Assembly: GCA_018806985.1 (NCBI GenBank)
Contig: JADANN010000032.1
Location: 2,625,501-2,689,500 of the forward strand
Source of the DNA: Angiostrongylus vasorum
Taxonomy: Eukaryota; Nematoda; Chromadorea; Rhabditida; Metastrongylidae
DNA length: 64,000 nucleotides
Reading direction: 5' to 3'
The translations under genes and the position numbers were made by a program. Under the pieces are notes generated by a model. That model made no database searches and was not told the DNA's origin. It saw only the letters and a program-made list of their open reading frames with translations. Of the stretch, positions 1 through 11,374 are shown in pieces. Each line of letters opens with the position of its first letter. The first letter of the stretch is position 1.

Positions 1-1120
1 ATTTATAGAAGGCCTTTGATTCAAATGAGATCGAAGCAGTCATGGAAGCGCTTGACAGCCAAGGAGTCCCTACTCAGTACACAAAGATTCTTCGTGAGCT
101 GTACAAAAATTTTACAACCCAGATATCACCACTATACAACGATATTAACATTGACGTCAAAACAGGAGTTAGGCAAGGCGATACCATCTCGCCAAAAATA
201 TTTACCGCCACCCTCCAGAACGTCATGCGAACACTGGAATGGGATAATATGGGAGTGAAAATCGATGGTCGGCAGTTAAACCATCTTCGCTTTGCTGATG
301 ACGTCGTCCTTATAACACCAAACATTAGCCAAGCGGAACGTATGCTTGCCGACTTTGATAAAACCTGTAGAAAGATTGGTCTTCGGCTAAATCTCACAAA
401 AACGATGTTCATGAGGAACGGATTGGTTTCGTATGCGCCATTCACGCTCAACGGAACGAATATCTCCGAATGCTCCAGTTATGTCTATCTGGGTCGAGAA
501 ATCAATATGATGAACGACATGGCTCCAGAGTTGAGCAGAAAGAAACAAGCGGCTTAGGAGCTTTCAAGAGCATCGAGAATATAGTGAAAAGAACAAAGAA
601 CACCCGACTCCGTGCCCACCTTTCTACTCAACGGTACTTACTGCCTTAACGTGTGCGTCAGAAACCTGGTCGCTACGTATGCAGGATGGAGGATCAGTCA
701 GCGTTTTTGAACGCGCGGTCGAAAGGACGATGCTAGGAGTATCCCGTGTCACGCAAGTGAGGGAAGGGATCCGAAGCTCTGACCTGCGTCAACGATCAAA
801 AATCAAAGATGATGTTCTGTATGCCAAACAGTCGAAGATAAGGTGAGCCGGACACGTAATGCGTATGAATGTCAACCGATGGACAAGAGCTGTTAGTGAC
901 TAGATTCCTCGGGATGTCAAACGTACTCCAAGAGGACCACCGACCCGATGGTCAGATTTCTTCACGAAGAGCCTAGAAGAAAGATATGATGCTGGACGGG
1001 TCCCTAGAGCGAGCAGAAACCACTGGACTACTCTTGCACGCGACAGGGAAAAATGGAAGATATACTGGCGTCCGCTCGAGTCACTCGACGATCAACGGGA
1101 CTACAGGTGATACAGGTGAT
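1..1120 (+). pseudogene. LINE (RTE-like) reverse transcriptase, 3' part, decayed
   Basis: The window opens inside the reverse transcriptase of a non-LTR retrotransposon. Reading from base 15 gives AFDSNEIEAVMEAL, then GVRQGDTISPK (motif 2a-like), the catalytic FADDVVL at 291-311, and LGREIN. The C-terminal part continues in shifted frames with ASETWSLRMQDGG, VSRVTQVREGIRSS, RWAGHVMR-like and PPTRWSDFF, blocks typical of nematode RTE-like LINEs. It is dead: frame shifts near 555 and 640, a TGA at 844 and a TAG at 901, both in place of Trp. It ends in short tandem ACAGGTGAT units near 1099-1118, as RTE 3' ends do. The endonuclease half lies outside the window. Confidence 0.9.
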
Positions 1121-1370
1121 CCTGCCATGAAAAAAGGAATAAGCGGTAAATAAAAAGTGGTTACATTTTAAACTGCTTTGTTGAAACCGTAAACAGAATG
1201 TCACTATGTAATTGCGTTATATCACAATTAATCAACATTGCAAACATTGCCTAACCGAAAAAAAAACCTTATCCTTCAAACATGTGAGTTTCTCATATCT
1301 CTATCGAGTTCCACCTATATCTTCATTATAACATGTCATTAACAGAATCGTTTTTAGATGTACTATTTTC
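1121..1370. other. AT-rich spacer
   Basis: No coding signal or repeat recognised; low-complexity A/T-rich sequence between the LINE remnant and a SINE. Confidence 0.5.
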
Positions 1371-1787
1371 AATGAAGCTGACACACTTGACACTTGACAC
1401 TTGAACGGCACGTCCTCACTGGTTGTGCGGGCCCCAGCATAATCGCCATTTATCGGAGATTTGCTGGTTAAGCCGTTGTGGTTCCCTGGAATCCCGAGGA
1501 CAACCTGGCCAAAGTCTGCCTCAGGTCGTCACCACCACCGCCGCTCGCAGCCCTTGTAGATCAGAGGGAGATTTGCCACCATGCGACTTTGATACCAAGA
1601 CGGTGGGGGATCCTGGTATTGGTTTACTCTTAGCTAGGCTTCCTGATGGAAACGCCGGACTCCTTCTCAGCTTGGGAGACCCTGCCGGGGGGACGAATCC
1701 CCCCCCGCTGTACATCGCAGTCCGACACCCAGGAACACCTCCCAGCCACGATGTGGCGGTGAACCGTTGGGAGGAATGAAGCTGACA
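1371..1787 (-). repeat. SINE family A, full-length copy with target-site duplication
   Basis: A 391-bp element (1384-1774) flanked by perfect 13-bp direct repeats AATGAAGCTGACA at 1371-1383 and 1775-1787. Its 3' tail, read on the minus strand, is a short tandem series of CAAGTGT/CAAGTAT-type heptamers next to the left duplication; its 5' end is CCTCCCAACGG at the right. Related copies occur at 7075, 32725, 41155, 50810, 58801 and 62335. It has no open coding frame. The 3' heptamer tail and variable 5' truncation of other copies point to mobilisation by a LINE. Confidence 0.85.
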
Positions 1788-3033
1788 AACGGAATAATAC
1801 TCTAGCCACCCTATAAACTGGTAATTTAAATCAATCCAAAAATTAAAAGCTAGTTTTCGCCATGAAAAAAGCAAGAAAGCTGTTACACCCATTAGCTTGT
1901 CATTAGACGAAAAGCCAATATTCCGACAAAAGAATTGTAAGCATTTTGAACAACTAACGTCTAACACGAAGAAGCCTTGAAATTCAAATGTTCATAGCCA
2001 ATAAAAGCTAGTATAAACCTCTTACACTTGAGCTTTTACTTATAAGAAAGTGAGCCTACACTGGCAGTATATCGTAAGGGAAATTTACTACGACCTTCGG
2101 AGAGGTTTGCACGAATTGTTGATGCACGATTTTTTCGTTTCGAAAAATTGAATCATAAACAACATGATAAAGAGAACGAAAGGACGAAAATAAAGGCGTT
2201 TGGAAAACATCAAAACCGGATGGCTCCAGTTTCTACAAAAGCGTTCAACAAACTAACCTTTTCGGATGAACCTCACTTTGGTTGTGACCGTACCGAAGGT
2301 GCTTTGCGAAGCGAAAGCTGTCTGGCCAACTAGCTGCTTACCACTATAGCCCATAAGAACTGCATACTGAAATGATCCATAGTACTGAAAGTGCTCGACA
2401 ACGAGGGTGGTGTTAAAACAACTGTATCAAAGCATAGTAGACGTCCATAATAACATCCACTGCTTTTATCTCATTTCTAACGAGGAAAATCTACCCCTGA
2501 CACCTAAAAACAAGGTAACTACAAAAAAAACTTCCAGATTTTAATGCATACCGCACTAATTCGGGCACTTCTTGAGCGCATCCCACTATGTAGTAATCTT
2601 GAAAGCACTGGAAACATAGCAAGATCTAAACTACGGAACTGTTGAGATCAAGAAAAAATAAAAGAAGAAAGAAAATAACAAAGAAACACAACAAGTACGA
2701 ATCCTCAATGGATTCACCATAACGACAGTGGCGAAACATCTCACTGGATACTATAGAGGTCTTTATTAAACTAACGTAACGAATAAACAACAAGAACCAA
2801 TAACAACGACAAAATAGACAAATCTGGAATAAACCGCCGGTGAATAGTAAAGTGCTCACTTCTCATACAACGTAATGAGATGTGAAGCGAAAAAGAAATG
2901 AAACCTAACACTTGAAAATGTTGAAAGATGTTTGACGCTCTCGAACGAAACTCCTACGCATCTATAAAACCGAAAATGGAATCACAAAGTCGAGTACATT
3001 ACACTTAGAAAGATAAATATTCTGATGCTAACG
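1788..3033. other. Spacer between SINE A and the SPOUT1 gene
   Basis: No gene supported. A short open frame at 2148-2333 contains FSDEPHFG, loosely like the SDE region of Tc1/mariner transposases, but nothing else of such a protein is present. The rest is AT-rich. Confidence 0.4.
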
Positions 3034-6000
3034 TCAAGAACATAACTGCTGTAAACGCATCGTGAATTCAGCCAGCGTAACAAAGACATTCTCTTCTACC
3101 CGTTCGCTGTTCGTTCCTTTGTACGGTAATGAGTTAATCAGACAGTCAAAAGCTTCTTCAGCACAACTTTCCCTCAACGTTTCTTCGGCCTCAAGAGCAG
3201 CGTCCACTCCAGAAACGCCTCCGAATACCAGAAGAATTTTACTGAAAGTGGAACTGTACAAGAAAATCAATACCTATAAACTGATCTGCACACGTCATAA
3301 GATGGAGGAGACAAGTTAAAATTCCGTGCCCTGTTCGAAAAATACATGCATCTATGGAATAAAAACTTCAGCACAACAACATATAGCATCTGAACATTAT
3401 TTTAAAAAAAATCGAAATAAACGCAATTGATGTCATGCGGAGATGTTCGCAAAACTTGGACTCCAGGTCAGATCGAACTACGATTACCCCCTTCCGAGGT
3501 TCGCGCGTTACACATTTCACCACTGAGGTCTTTGATCTGCTTTTCTCTCAGCTAGTTTTTCTACCAAGTTCTGCTAATATCTCAGCATCGTTGTGGTTGT
3601 GTTTCACATAATACCTTGTCGTGAAAATTACAGTAGGCGGGAAATAAAAAGATAACATTGCAATATTTTTAGGCAAAACGATACAACTGGAAACAATGAC
3701 TGCTTTAAGAACGATGCCGATCAATATCAGCTATAACTGGCAATTTTAGAATTTTAAGGAAACAGTCAACGCAACTCACATATAATTCATAGTGTTAATA
3801 AATACACTGCCCACAGGTTGACCACGTGGCGAAGTCCCAACTATAAGATCAAATTTCCGTCTGAAATAACTTATCTTATAATGCGACATTTAATTTTTAT
3901 ACAATTACGTAAAACTCGCGAAGCAAGCATAAAGTCCATCTAGATTTGATTACTTGAACTTATGCGGGCTAAACATCACAACAACGAAGTAGCATATGAA
4001 GGTAAGAACCCACCTATCTATCACGTCCTTCAAACTGGTTGCCAGCTTGACCGTATAGCCCCAGTACTTTCCACACTGTTCACGAACTTTTCGAGCACTG
4101 GACAACCTGCCTCGATACCTTTTCGAATCTGTTCCAAAATTTGTGACTTCAACGGTGACTCTGGTGCCAGCAGGAAGTTGTATTACATCTTCAAGTTCCA
4201 GTTCCTATTGAAATGCATTTCTTAACAGTGACAAGGAAAACCACGAATAAATAACTGGCACTAGTATAACAAGGTGTATAATCACATTTAGAGTTGCTGC
4301 AATTCTCGCTAAGTTGATGTGCCGCATGTTTACTTGTGTAAAAAATGAAAAGCGCAGTCTGTGAACAAAGCATGGTGATAAAACAATAAGCGTACTTTTT
4401 TCAAGACCAATGTCGCATAGTGGTCCTCTACCAGCCTTCGTCGGTTTATCAAGAACGACACCTTCTCTGAATGGAATCGAAGTGTCGTCACTACGAAGAT
4501 GATGATGAGCGTCAAGAGGGTTCAGAAGGCCTGAAAAGTCATTTCCTTAAATATTGAGCATTCATAAGTCATACACTATAAAAACGACGTCGAGAAATAG
4601 ATGGTAAGTATTTTCCACGAAGTACAACGGCTTTAAGCATTCACCGTATGAAAACATGAATTCTGTGTTCAGAAAAGGCATGGAAACCTAAAGCTTTCTG
4701 TTCTCCCATATAAACTTACCTGAGATAACTGTTTCCTTTTTTTGCTTTAGTGAAAATTAATGAAAATTCATCAAAATTAGACGATTATTTCGAAGCCCAA
4801 ACGGACTGAACCTATGAACCTGAACACTGTTTTAGCATGATGTGCTACCCTCAATGCTTCAAATAGAAAGAGAAAACAACAGAACTACACACTCAACTTC
4901 ATAACTATGCTATGTCATAAGACCGGCCCAACACCCATACTTTACTAGCACTCGAATTCACGGAGATTCAGTGCGGTATAACAACACAGGAAGAGAGGTA
5001 TGGTACATAAAGAAGAAAAGGACCATTACATACGAGTCCAACTAACCTGCATACTTTAGCGGTTTTTGGAACGGAAACAAGTATTTTCGGAGGTATTGTG
5101 GGCATTCAATATACTCCAAGATCCGCGCCAAATAGAAGCATGCCTCAAAATTTGAATCTGACGGAATTATTTCCCCCTTCCACCTTCCTGACCAGTATGC
5201 ATCGACATTCCTAAAGAGATTAAAAATAGAGTGAACGAAAAGATGGAAGTACAAAGGATAATCACTGTTGCACATTTGCCTCAATGGTTGACCAAGGGAG
5301 GCTCTTCGAGGATTTGGGTTTGGCCTCGGCCATGGGTGTGGTGTCGGATGCTTAAGGCGCCCTGCGACTGGGTTCGGGGAGAGGGGAAGAGTGCATTAAA
5401 AAAGCAACCAGGTGCAAAAACTAGTTACACCAGGCCTCTAAATTTGTATGAAACCATAAACACTCACTCTTTCTTCATCCTGCAAGTCTCGTCGTAAACG
5501 ATCACGTCGTCCACACAGAAAAGTGTAGCTGCTCGAGCAATCTAAACCGCTATTTCCTCACAATACTTGGCAAGACGAAAACGGAAAAAAAACTGAAAAG
5601 TGAGAGGATAAAGGACGAAATGTTGTTAAAATAAGCACCTGACCAGTCATATAGGTTCGAAGCTCAGCGCTTTGTGCATTATTGAGAAATGACCCAGGAA
5701 TTGCGAACGAAATCGAGTACCTGTTTCCTTAAAATACAAAAATCCCAACTTTACACTGTCTCAGATAGATTATGGAGTGAAGAGTAAAAGGATAAAGGAT
5801 TACGCTCTCGGCGTTGATGAATTCCTGAGGGATGCGCCATGCATACAGCATCACTAAGCATCGTTGGAGGTAACTGATTGCATATCTGGTCCTTACGATG
5901 ACTCGCGGTGGCCCACAGATGTATTGAGCCAGTGCTGTTATCCTCTCACACAAGCCTAGTACCAATTTGGCGAGCCCGGAGGAATGGAGGGCTTGGTGAG

Positions 6001-6480
6001 CCAAGGGCGTGGGGAGCCGATCCTGTATTGTTGGACCTCCTATCACTGCGCTACACGCGCCCTACTTAAGAATATCGCAAACGAATATGGATCAACATCG
6101 AGACACCTTCCTTTCGATGAAGCTGTTCAGGAGCACCACTTTTGAGCTGCTTCACTTCCTCGTTAGCAGTCAGTAGAGCTTTCTCACGTTTTTCGGCAGT
6201 CTTCAATTTGTCTAAACACTGTAGGTTATCACTGAACAGCAACACAAAATATCTTCCTTAGGAAAGTTTCATTCAACCACAATTTAAAATTAATACTTTT
6301 CAAAACATAAAGCCCAACATCATTGACAGGACATCTCAAAAATTCGACTAATATGACTTAGTAGCAGGAGTTTTAGAAAAACTGACGCAACTAACGTTCT
6401 CTCCATGTCTTGCTGGTCGACTTCCTCCTAAACAGTTTCTCTCCCAACTTCTTTTGCCTATGTTTTGTTTCTCTGTCCAT
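3034..6480 (-). CDS. SPOUT1: SPOUT1/C9orf114-family SPOUT methyltransferase, complete, 9 exons
   Basis: Probable RNA methyltransferase of the trefoil-knot SPOUT class; the animal protein (CENP-32) is also linked to spindle poles and kinetochores. Exons in coding order: 6480-6396, 6211-6107, 5727-5639, 5541-5468, 5210-5047, 4530-4396, 4188-4014, 3860-3780, 3241-3034. All junctions have GT-AG ends and compatible phases, giving 1116 nt (371 aa plus TGA); the human protein is of nearly the same length. The start ATG is 6480-6478 (MDRETKHRQKK, a basic N-terminus). Family blocks: FAIPGSFLNNAQSAELRTY (about aa 70-88), FCVDDVIVYDE (about 103-113), LEYIECPQYLRK (about 148-159), LLNPLDAHHHLR (about 173-184), KYWGYTVKLA (about 258-267), LIVGTSPRG, VFGGVSGVDAALEAEE, and ERVEENVFVTLAEF near the end. 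Exon 7 has a second acceptor giving a start at 4204, which would break the frame. Confidence 0.93.
3434..3625 (-). repeat. Family D variant (tRNA-like unit) in last intron of SPOUT1
   Basis: Holds TTCGCAAAACTTGGACTCCAG and a reverse-strand tRNA-like box (CCTCAGTGGTGAAATGTGTAA) with GTTCGATC as B-box. It closes with AATATCTCAGCATCG..., the mirror of its left edge. Confidence 0.65.
5775..6066 (-). repeat. SINE family B in intron 2 of SPOUT1
   Basis: Type description of family B. The minus strand starts with a tRNA-like head (GGCGCGTGTAGCGCAGTGATA, A-box like), followed by a body shared with about fifteen other copies (landmarks GGTACCAATTTGCCGA, GCGCCATGCATTCGACTTC) and ends in a TTTATCC heptamer tail near 5780-5800. 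It separates exons 2 and 3. Confidence 0.85.
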
Positions 6481-7074
6481 AATCCTTATGAGTTATTGAA
6501 CAAACATTCAGGAAAAAACCTATAATAATCAAAAAAATACCACATCATCTACAAATGATGAAAGACGATTTATGTGGTGCAGAGAAAACCACCTACAATG
6601 ACCCCCCAACATGTCATTCCAAAAAAGAAGGAAGAGGGTCTAGACATAAAACCTCCTTAATGAAAAAATTAGAGTAGAAAACAACAGTCTTCGCTTAGCT
6701 AGGCAACAACGGATAACTTAACAGAGAAGTTAGCGCATGTTTAAATGTGAATTCTGCAGTACAGACAACCCTATTCCTACGTGTACGCCCACTGATCGTG
6801 GCGCAACATTCGTGTGGGTATGGGGCAGCGTAAATCTATTATGACGGAGTTCAAGCGTGTGTAAGGACTAGGTCGATCCATGATTCCATAGAGTTCACTG
6901 GGAATGCGGAAACGATGGGAGAACTTCCAACCCCTAGTAGAGTAATAGTAGAAGGGTTCCTTTTCCATTACGTATCAAGAGCACTTGATTGAACAGGAAG
7001 GAGAGGGATTCATTGCTTGGACCCATCCGCTCTATTTCATCCTTCACTATTTTTCATATGTCTATTGTCATATA
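6481..7074. other. Upstream region of SPOUT1
   Basis: Would hold the promoter of the minus-strand SPOUT1 gene. AT-rich; no clear promoter element or other gene seen. No obvious spliced-leader acceptor was pinned down before the ATG at 6480. Confidence 0.4.
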
Positions 7075-7457
7075 CCTCCCAACGGTTTAGCGCTTCATCG
7101 TAGCTGGGAGGTGTTCCTAGATGTCGCGCTGCGATGTACATTGAGGGGATTCATCCCTCTGGCATGGTTTCTCAATCTGAGAAGGAGTGCGGCGTTCCCA
7201 TCAGGAAGGCTAGCTAAGAGTAAGTCAATACCAGGATCCACCACCGTCCAGGTATGGAGCTGGTCCCATGGTGGCAAATCTCCCGCTGATCCACAAGGGC
7301 TGCGACTGCCTGTTGTGGTGACGACCTGGGGCAGTCTTTGGCCAAGCTGAGGTATTCCAGGGAACGACAATGGCTTGATGAACAAATTTCCAAAAAAATG
7401 GATGTTATGCTGTGGCCCGCACAACCAGTGAGGATGGGCCATTCAAGTATCAAGTAA
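7075..7457 (+). repeat. SINE family A copy
   Basis: Starts CCTCCCAACGGTTTAGCGC, ends with CAAGTATCAAGTAAGTA tail. Nearly full length. Small open frames on both strands are by-products of its GC-rich composition. Confidence 0.85.
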
Positions 7458-7477
7458 GTATCGTCAGGTAGAACTGT

Positions 7478-7540
7478 ATATGCGGATAGCTCAGTGGCTA
7501 GATGTGCCTTGGAATACATCCTATTGACAGAGTACGCCTA
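7478..7540 (+). repeat. SINE B head fragment (tRNA-like)
   Basis: GCGGATAGCTCAGTGGCTAG resembles a tRNA A-box region and GGAATACATCC the family B anticodon arm, but no B-box or acceptor-stem pairing follows, so it is not a functional tRNA gene. Confidence 0.5.
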
Positions 7541-7754
7541 GTCTTCTCTGCAAAAAACCACCTCTCTCCTCTGATCCATAAAAAATGGACAACTACGTCT
7601 GGTGAAGACCTGAGTATTCTTGAGCATGCCTATCGAAGAACTCCAGAAAAAAAGTACTCGACTAGCACTCAACAACATTCGTGAAGAAGGCCAAAGTCTT
7701 CAAAATCATCCGTAATTGCTAGATGGCGACGGATCTAAGGATGCGGAGACGAGT

Positions 7755-8046
7755 CTTGTAAGGAAAAGGAGAGAAGATAAAGCGTTTTACGTTGATTAAA
7801 TCCTTACGGATGCGCCATGCATTCGACTCCAATCTTGTGGTCGTATGCATATTTTGGCTACAAAGCGACTTCTGGAGACCTAGTGATGCATTAAGTAAGC
7901 AATGTTTGTCCTCGCAGGAAAATCCGCTACCAATTTTTCCGATTCCACGGGGGAAGGCTTGGTTATCTCGGGGGTTCGAAATTGAACCAAAGACCATATA
8001 TATTGCAAAGCACTTCTGTCCACTGCGCCACATACGCTACGCACAT
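7755..8046 (-). repeat. SINE family B copy
   Basis: GATGCGCCATGCATTCGACT near 7807 and the tRNA-like head (GCGTAGCGTATGTGGCGCAGT on the minus strand) near 8045. Diverged in the middle. Confidence 0.75.
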
Positions 8047-8389
8047 GAATGAATAAAAAGTAAACAAGCAATTGTAGAAATTTAGCTGAGTGAGTCAAAC
8101 TTGGTGCTCTCTATGACCAACGTGTTCATTTACACAAGAAAAAGAGCAACGCGCCTATATTTCAAAGATTTGTAGAAAACAGTCTGTCAAAATGAGTAGA
8201 AATTCCCCTCTAAATCGCTGGAATTTCTCGCAAGACTTCCAACTACGATCCACTTTAGAAAAAATGTTATTTGTATCAGGAAAATTCCGGACAAACATCG
8301 CAAGAATGTTAACACTTAGGGACCGACGTGAGTGTAAATCCACTCACAGCGAGCGCACGGAAAAATCTTTTCCTTTTTTTACTGCCCAT

Positions 8390-8745
8390 CTCGAACGTCT
8401 GCTGTGCGGATTCCAACACTTCCCACAGTTTCCTCGCATCCGTCATCCACGAATGTCTTCTAACTTTTTACGTTTAGTTTCGGCTGCTGCTTGACGATTT
8501 TCCTTCCATCATGAATGTCGTTGAATGGCGGTCGAGTTGATTCTCAATGACGTCATGGGATAGCCGGATTAGAGCGTTCCCACTTGGAATGCAGAGAGTG
8601 GACTTTTCTCGGACAAGTCCAATACCAATTTTCTGAGCATGGGGGGATGAGAATTCTGGTAAGCTCGGAGCGTGATCGAACCATCACCATGCTCGTCATT
8701 ATCATCATCACTATCACTGTGCTACTTATTCACTGCAAGAACGAA
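8390..8745 (-). repeat. SINE family C copy
   Basis: Type description of family C: on the minus strand a tRNA-like head (GTAGCACAGTGATAGTGATG, B-box GGTTCGATCACG near 8670), then CAAGTGGGAACGCTC and ATTGAGAATCAACTCGACC, ending near the CCGCACAGCAGACG block. Other copies have A-rich tails. Confidence 0.75.
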
Positions 8746-8810
8746 TTAAAAGTCAATTAGATGCGTCGGCCCCACGGATTTATGTCTTGGCTCCAAAGCG
8801 TTAAATAAGC

Positions 8811-9043
8811 TGATCTTCTTTAGCTGATGCGAGGATGGTATAAGTCTTCGTTGTCGTTGTCGTTGTCGTTGTTGTTGTTGTTGTTGTTGCTGTTGTTCTT
8901 GTTGGTCGATGGCTGACGTTTCGGCGATTTCCTCAGAGTCGTGATGTTACGAGTGGTCCCATCGACCAACGAGAATAACAACAATAATAACGACAACGAC
9001 AACGAAGACCCTTTACCAACCTCGCATCAACTAAAGAAGATCA
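8811..9043. repeat. Foldback element family F with GTT/AAC arms
   Basis: Terminal inverted repeats of 24 bp (TGATCTTCTTTAGCTGATGC at 8811 and its near-perfect reverse complement ending at 9043). Inside, GTTGTC/GTTGTT repeats (8852-8902) pair with AACAAC/GACAAC repeats (8970-9006), so the whole unit can fold into one hairpin. The apex carries the CTGAGGA...GAAACG motif on the minus strand. Confidence 0.75.
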
Positions 9044-9049
9044 GTTTAT

Positions 9050-9175
9050 AAGATCGTATAAATAAATATATCACCTATCCATGCCGTTTATTGAAAGTCG
9101 GTCTTTTGAGTTGTTAAATAAGCTTTGGCATAAATTCGACCAAACTGTAAAGTAAAACTTTGTTTGGGCAAAGTT
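9050..9175. repeat. Short interspersed repeat H
   Basis: Contains TGCCGTTTATTGAAAGTCGG followed by TCTTTTGAGTTG. The same block recurs at 14525, 54690 and 62045. Function unknown. Confidence 0.5.
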
Positions 9176-9385
9176 TCTTCTCCTTCTTCTTTCTTCACAG
9201 CCGCAATCATCCGAGAATAAGGCAAAGATGCCAAAATGTTAACCGAATAAGATTTTTTATGCCCATACTATCTAAATAGATAAATAATCCAAGACGATAT
9301 TGATTATTCATGTCGAAGTTAAATAAAAGTTGATTTTTAAGATATCTACATAGTTTTAACTTATTATCTACTGCCTACTCTTTTT

Positions 9386-9845
9386 AACGGCAGGGTATAT
9401 ATTGCGAAATATAACTTCGATGATGCTGAGATATTTGCAAAATCTCCGGACCGCAGATGTCTGCGATGGGGAGCGAACGCGCTATTGTCCTTTCCGGGGA
9501 GTAACGCGTTCACCACCACACCATGCGGTCCTTCGTTTCGCTTGTCTCTCAGCTACTTCTATCGATCTTTTACCATCAGCAATCACCCGCCAGCGGGATT
9601 GATCTGGGGAGCCCAAATCGGCATTGAACCCAGTTAAGCTGAGGCTATAGTTATAAAACCAATCTTAACTGGCAAGTGATCGATAGAACTAGCTGAGAGA
9701 CAAGCGAAACGAAGGACCCGCATGGTGTGGTGGTGAACGCGTTACTCCCCGGAAAGGACAATAGCGCGTTCGTTCCCCACCGCAGATACCTGCGGTCAGG
9801 GGTTTTGCAAATATCTCAGCATCATCAAAGTGATTTCTACATAGT
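9386..9845. repeat. Family D palindrome (two tRNA-like units head to head)
   Basis: The left half (9410-9560) and the right half (9675-9835) are inverted copies: GATGCTGAGATATTTGCAAA at left, TTTGCAAATATCTCAGCATC at right, each holding a unit with CGCATGGTGTGGTGGTGAAC (A-box like) and GTTCGTTCCCC (B-box like). The centre is non-palindromic (TTGATCTGGGGAGCCC ... GCTGAGGCTATAG). Confidence 0.8.
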
Positions 9846-9859
9846 GTTAATCAACACAG

Positions 9860-10195
9860 CAAAGGTGTAGTGGAGTGGTGGCGATGCCGATCATCATAAG
9901 CACGCTTCTGGTCCTACTCCACCCGGCGTATCCACTCTCATCATCCCTCTGGTGTCCGGAAATAAGTACTAGACTTGTCTGGGAAAAGTTCACTTTTTGC
10001 AATCCAAGTGGGAACGCTCTAGTCAAGGTATCTGGGAACTCCAGTGAAAATCGACTAGCCGAGGCCACAAGGGAAAAGCCGGAGGTCCTTTGTGGACGAT
10101 AGCTGCGAAGAAACGAAAAGAATGCAAGAATTGATGGGACGTGCATAGTAGATGTGAAGACGAGTCGTGTAAAACGAATGAAACAAAATTACTCA
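9860..10195 (+). repeat. SINE family C copy
   Basis: Head GTGTAGTGGAGTGGTGGCGA, body with AAGTACTAGACTTGTCTGGG and CCAAGTGGGAACGCTC; ends near CGTGCATAGTAGATGTGAAG. Confidence 0.75.
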
Positions 10196-10404
10196 ACACT
10201 TTATTTAGGTTTCGTGGCAAAAAATAAGAATATTTCCCAAATTTTTTTGAATCTGCGATATCTTCTCATCAGTACTTTTAAAACAGAAGCGCATGGTGCT
10301 ATTCCAACCATTTAAAATCACCAGACATCGCCTATATGGGCTCTCCCTTTGTATCGTAAGATTCGTGCCTAGAATAACTTTTAAATAAAGGTTTCATTAA
10401 TTAT

Positions 10405-10690
10405 GGAGCAAAAGGATAAAGGATAAACCCCCCTAGCGTTGATCAATCCCTGATGGATGCGCCATGCATTCGACTTCATTGAGCATCGTTAAAGGAGATT
10501 GAATGCATATATGGCCTTTACGATGACCCGCGGTGGCCTATCGAGCCACTGCTGGTATCCTCCCTAGACAAGTCTGGTACCAATTTGCCGACCCCACAGG
10601 GATGGAGTGCTTGGTGGGTCTTGCGAGCGAGGATCGATGCCATGTGTATTGCAGGTCGCCTCCTACCACTGCGCTACAAGCGCCCCTTTA
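10405..10690 (-). repeat. SINE family B copy
   Basis: Tail GGATAAAGGATAAA at 10412, landmark GATGCGCCATGCATTCGACT at 10455 and head at 10665-10688. Confidence 0.85.
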
Positions 10691-11374
10691 GTATGGAGTA
10701 CCTCAAGAAAACGCAGATATTTAATATGTGTTTGCCTTCTCGCCTTTTTACATGTTATTTTTCCTTTCGCCTATTCTGTATTAAATGATCAGCAGCCGAG
10801 ATCGAATGGTGGACAACAAGTCTTCACACTTCGAGATCACTCGTCTCCACTGCTTTAAGCCGTTCGTAATTTTTTGGCGGTTTCTTTTATTCTCATCAAA
10901 AGCCGGGCAATGTTCGTTATCAACGTGGATCGGTACAAAATGATCGATGGTGGCCCGAACGTTGGCGATTTTTCATGGGAGTCAAAAAAAGCCACTCAGT
11001 CTATGGTTTTCTGTTAACTGGTTTTCCGCACTAAGAGATACTCTGGTTCTTAGCAAAGAAAGAGAAAAAGATAACAAAAGGAATATAAAAGAACGACACC
11101 TATGTTAAAACCTCATCCTCTGCAATAGTGATTGCGCATGAAGCTAACTCTACGTGATCATTGTGGACATGCAACCATCGTTAGTTATTTCCGAAACTTT
11201 TTGCTTTTTTTGTTATAGTAAAATTCCCTTCAGAACCTAAATAGCGCAAGACGACGAGCACAAATCATGTATGTCTACGCCGCGATCGATTGATGATGCT
11301 TACGACACCAACGATATCCGGATCAGATTAGTGAACTGGTCGTAAAATTTTGTAGTGAGTTAAGAATTGAACAT
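10691..11374. other. Spacer, no gene seen
   Basis: No splice-supported coding segment or family member recognised. Mixed AT-rich sequence. Confidence 0.4.

Noticed and set aside
1423..1967. Open frames of 118 and 148 codons on both strands
   Set aside because: They lie in SINE A, change between copies and have no protein-like conservation.
2148..2333. Tc1/mariner transposase fragment (FSDEPHFG)
   Set aside because: A single eight-residue similarity with no flanking transposase motifs or inverted repeats.
7478..7550. Possible tRNA gene (TAGCTCAGTGGCTAG)
   Set aside because: No acceptor-stem pairing and no good B-box; the block matches the head of SINE family B.
8820..9002. Asn/Asp-rich short protein
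   Set aside because: Translation of the GTT/AAC repeat in foldback family F.
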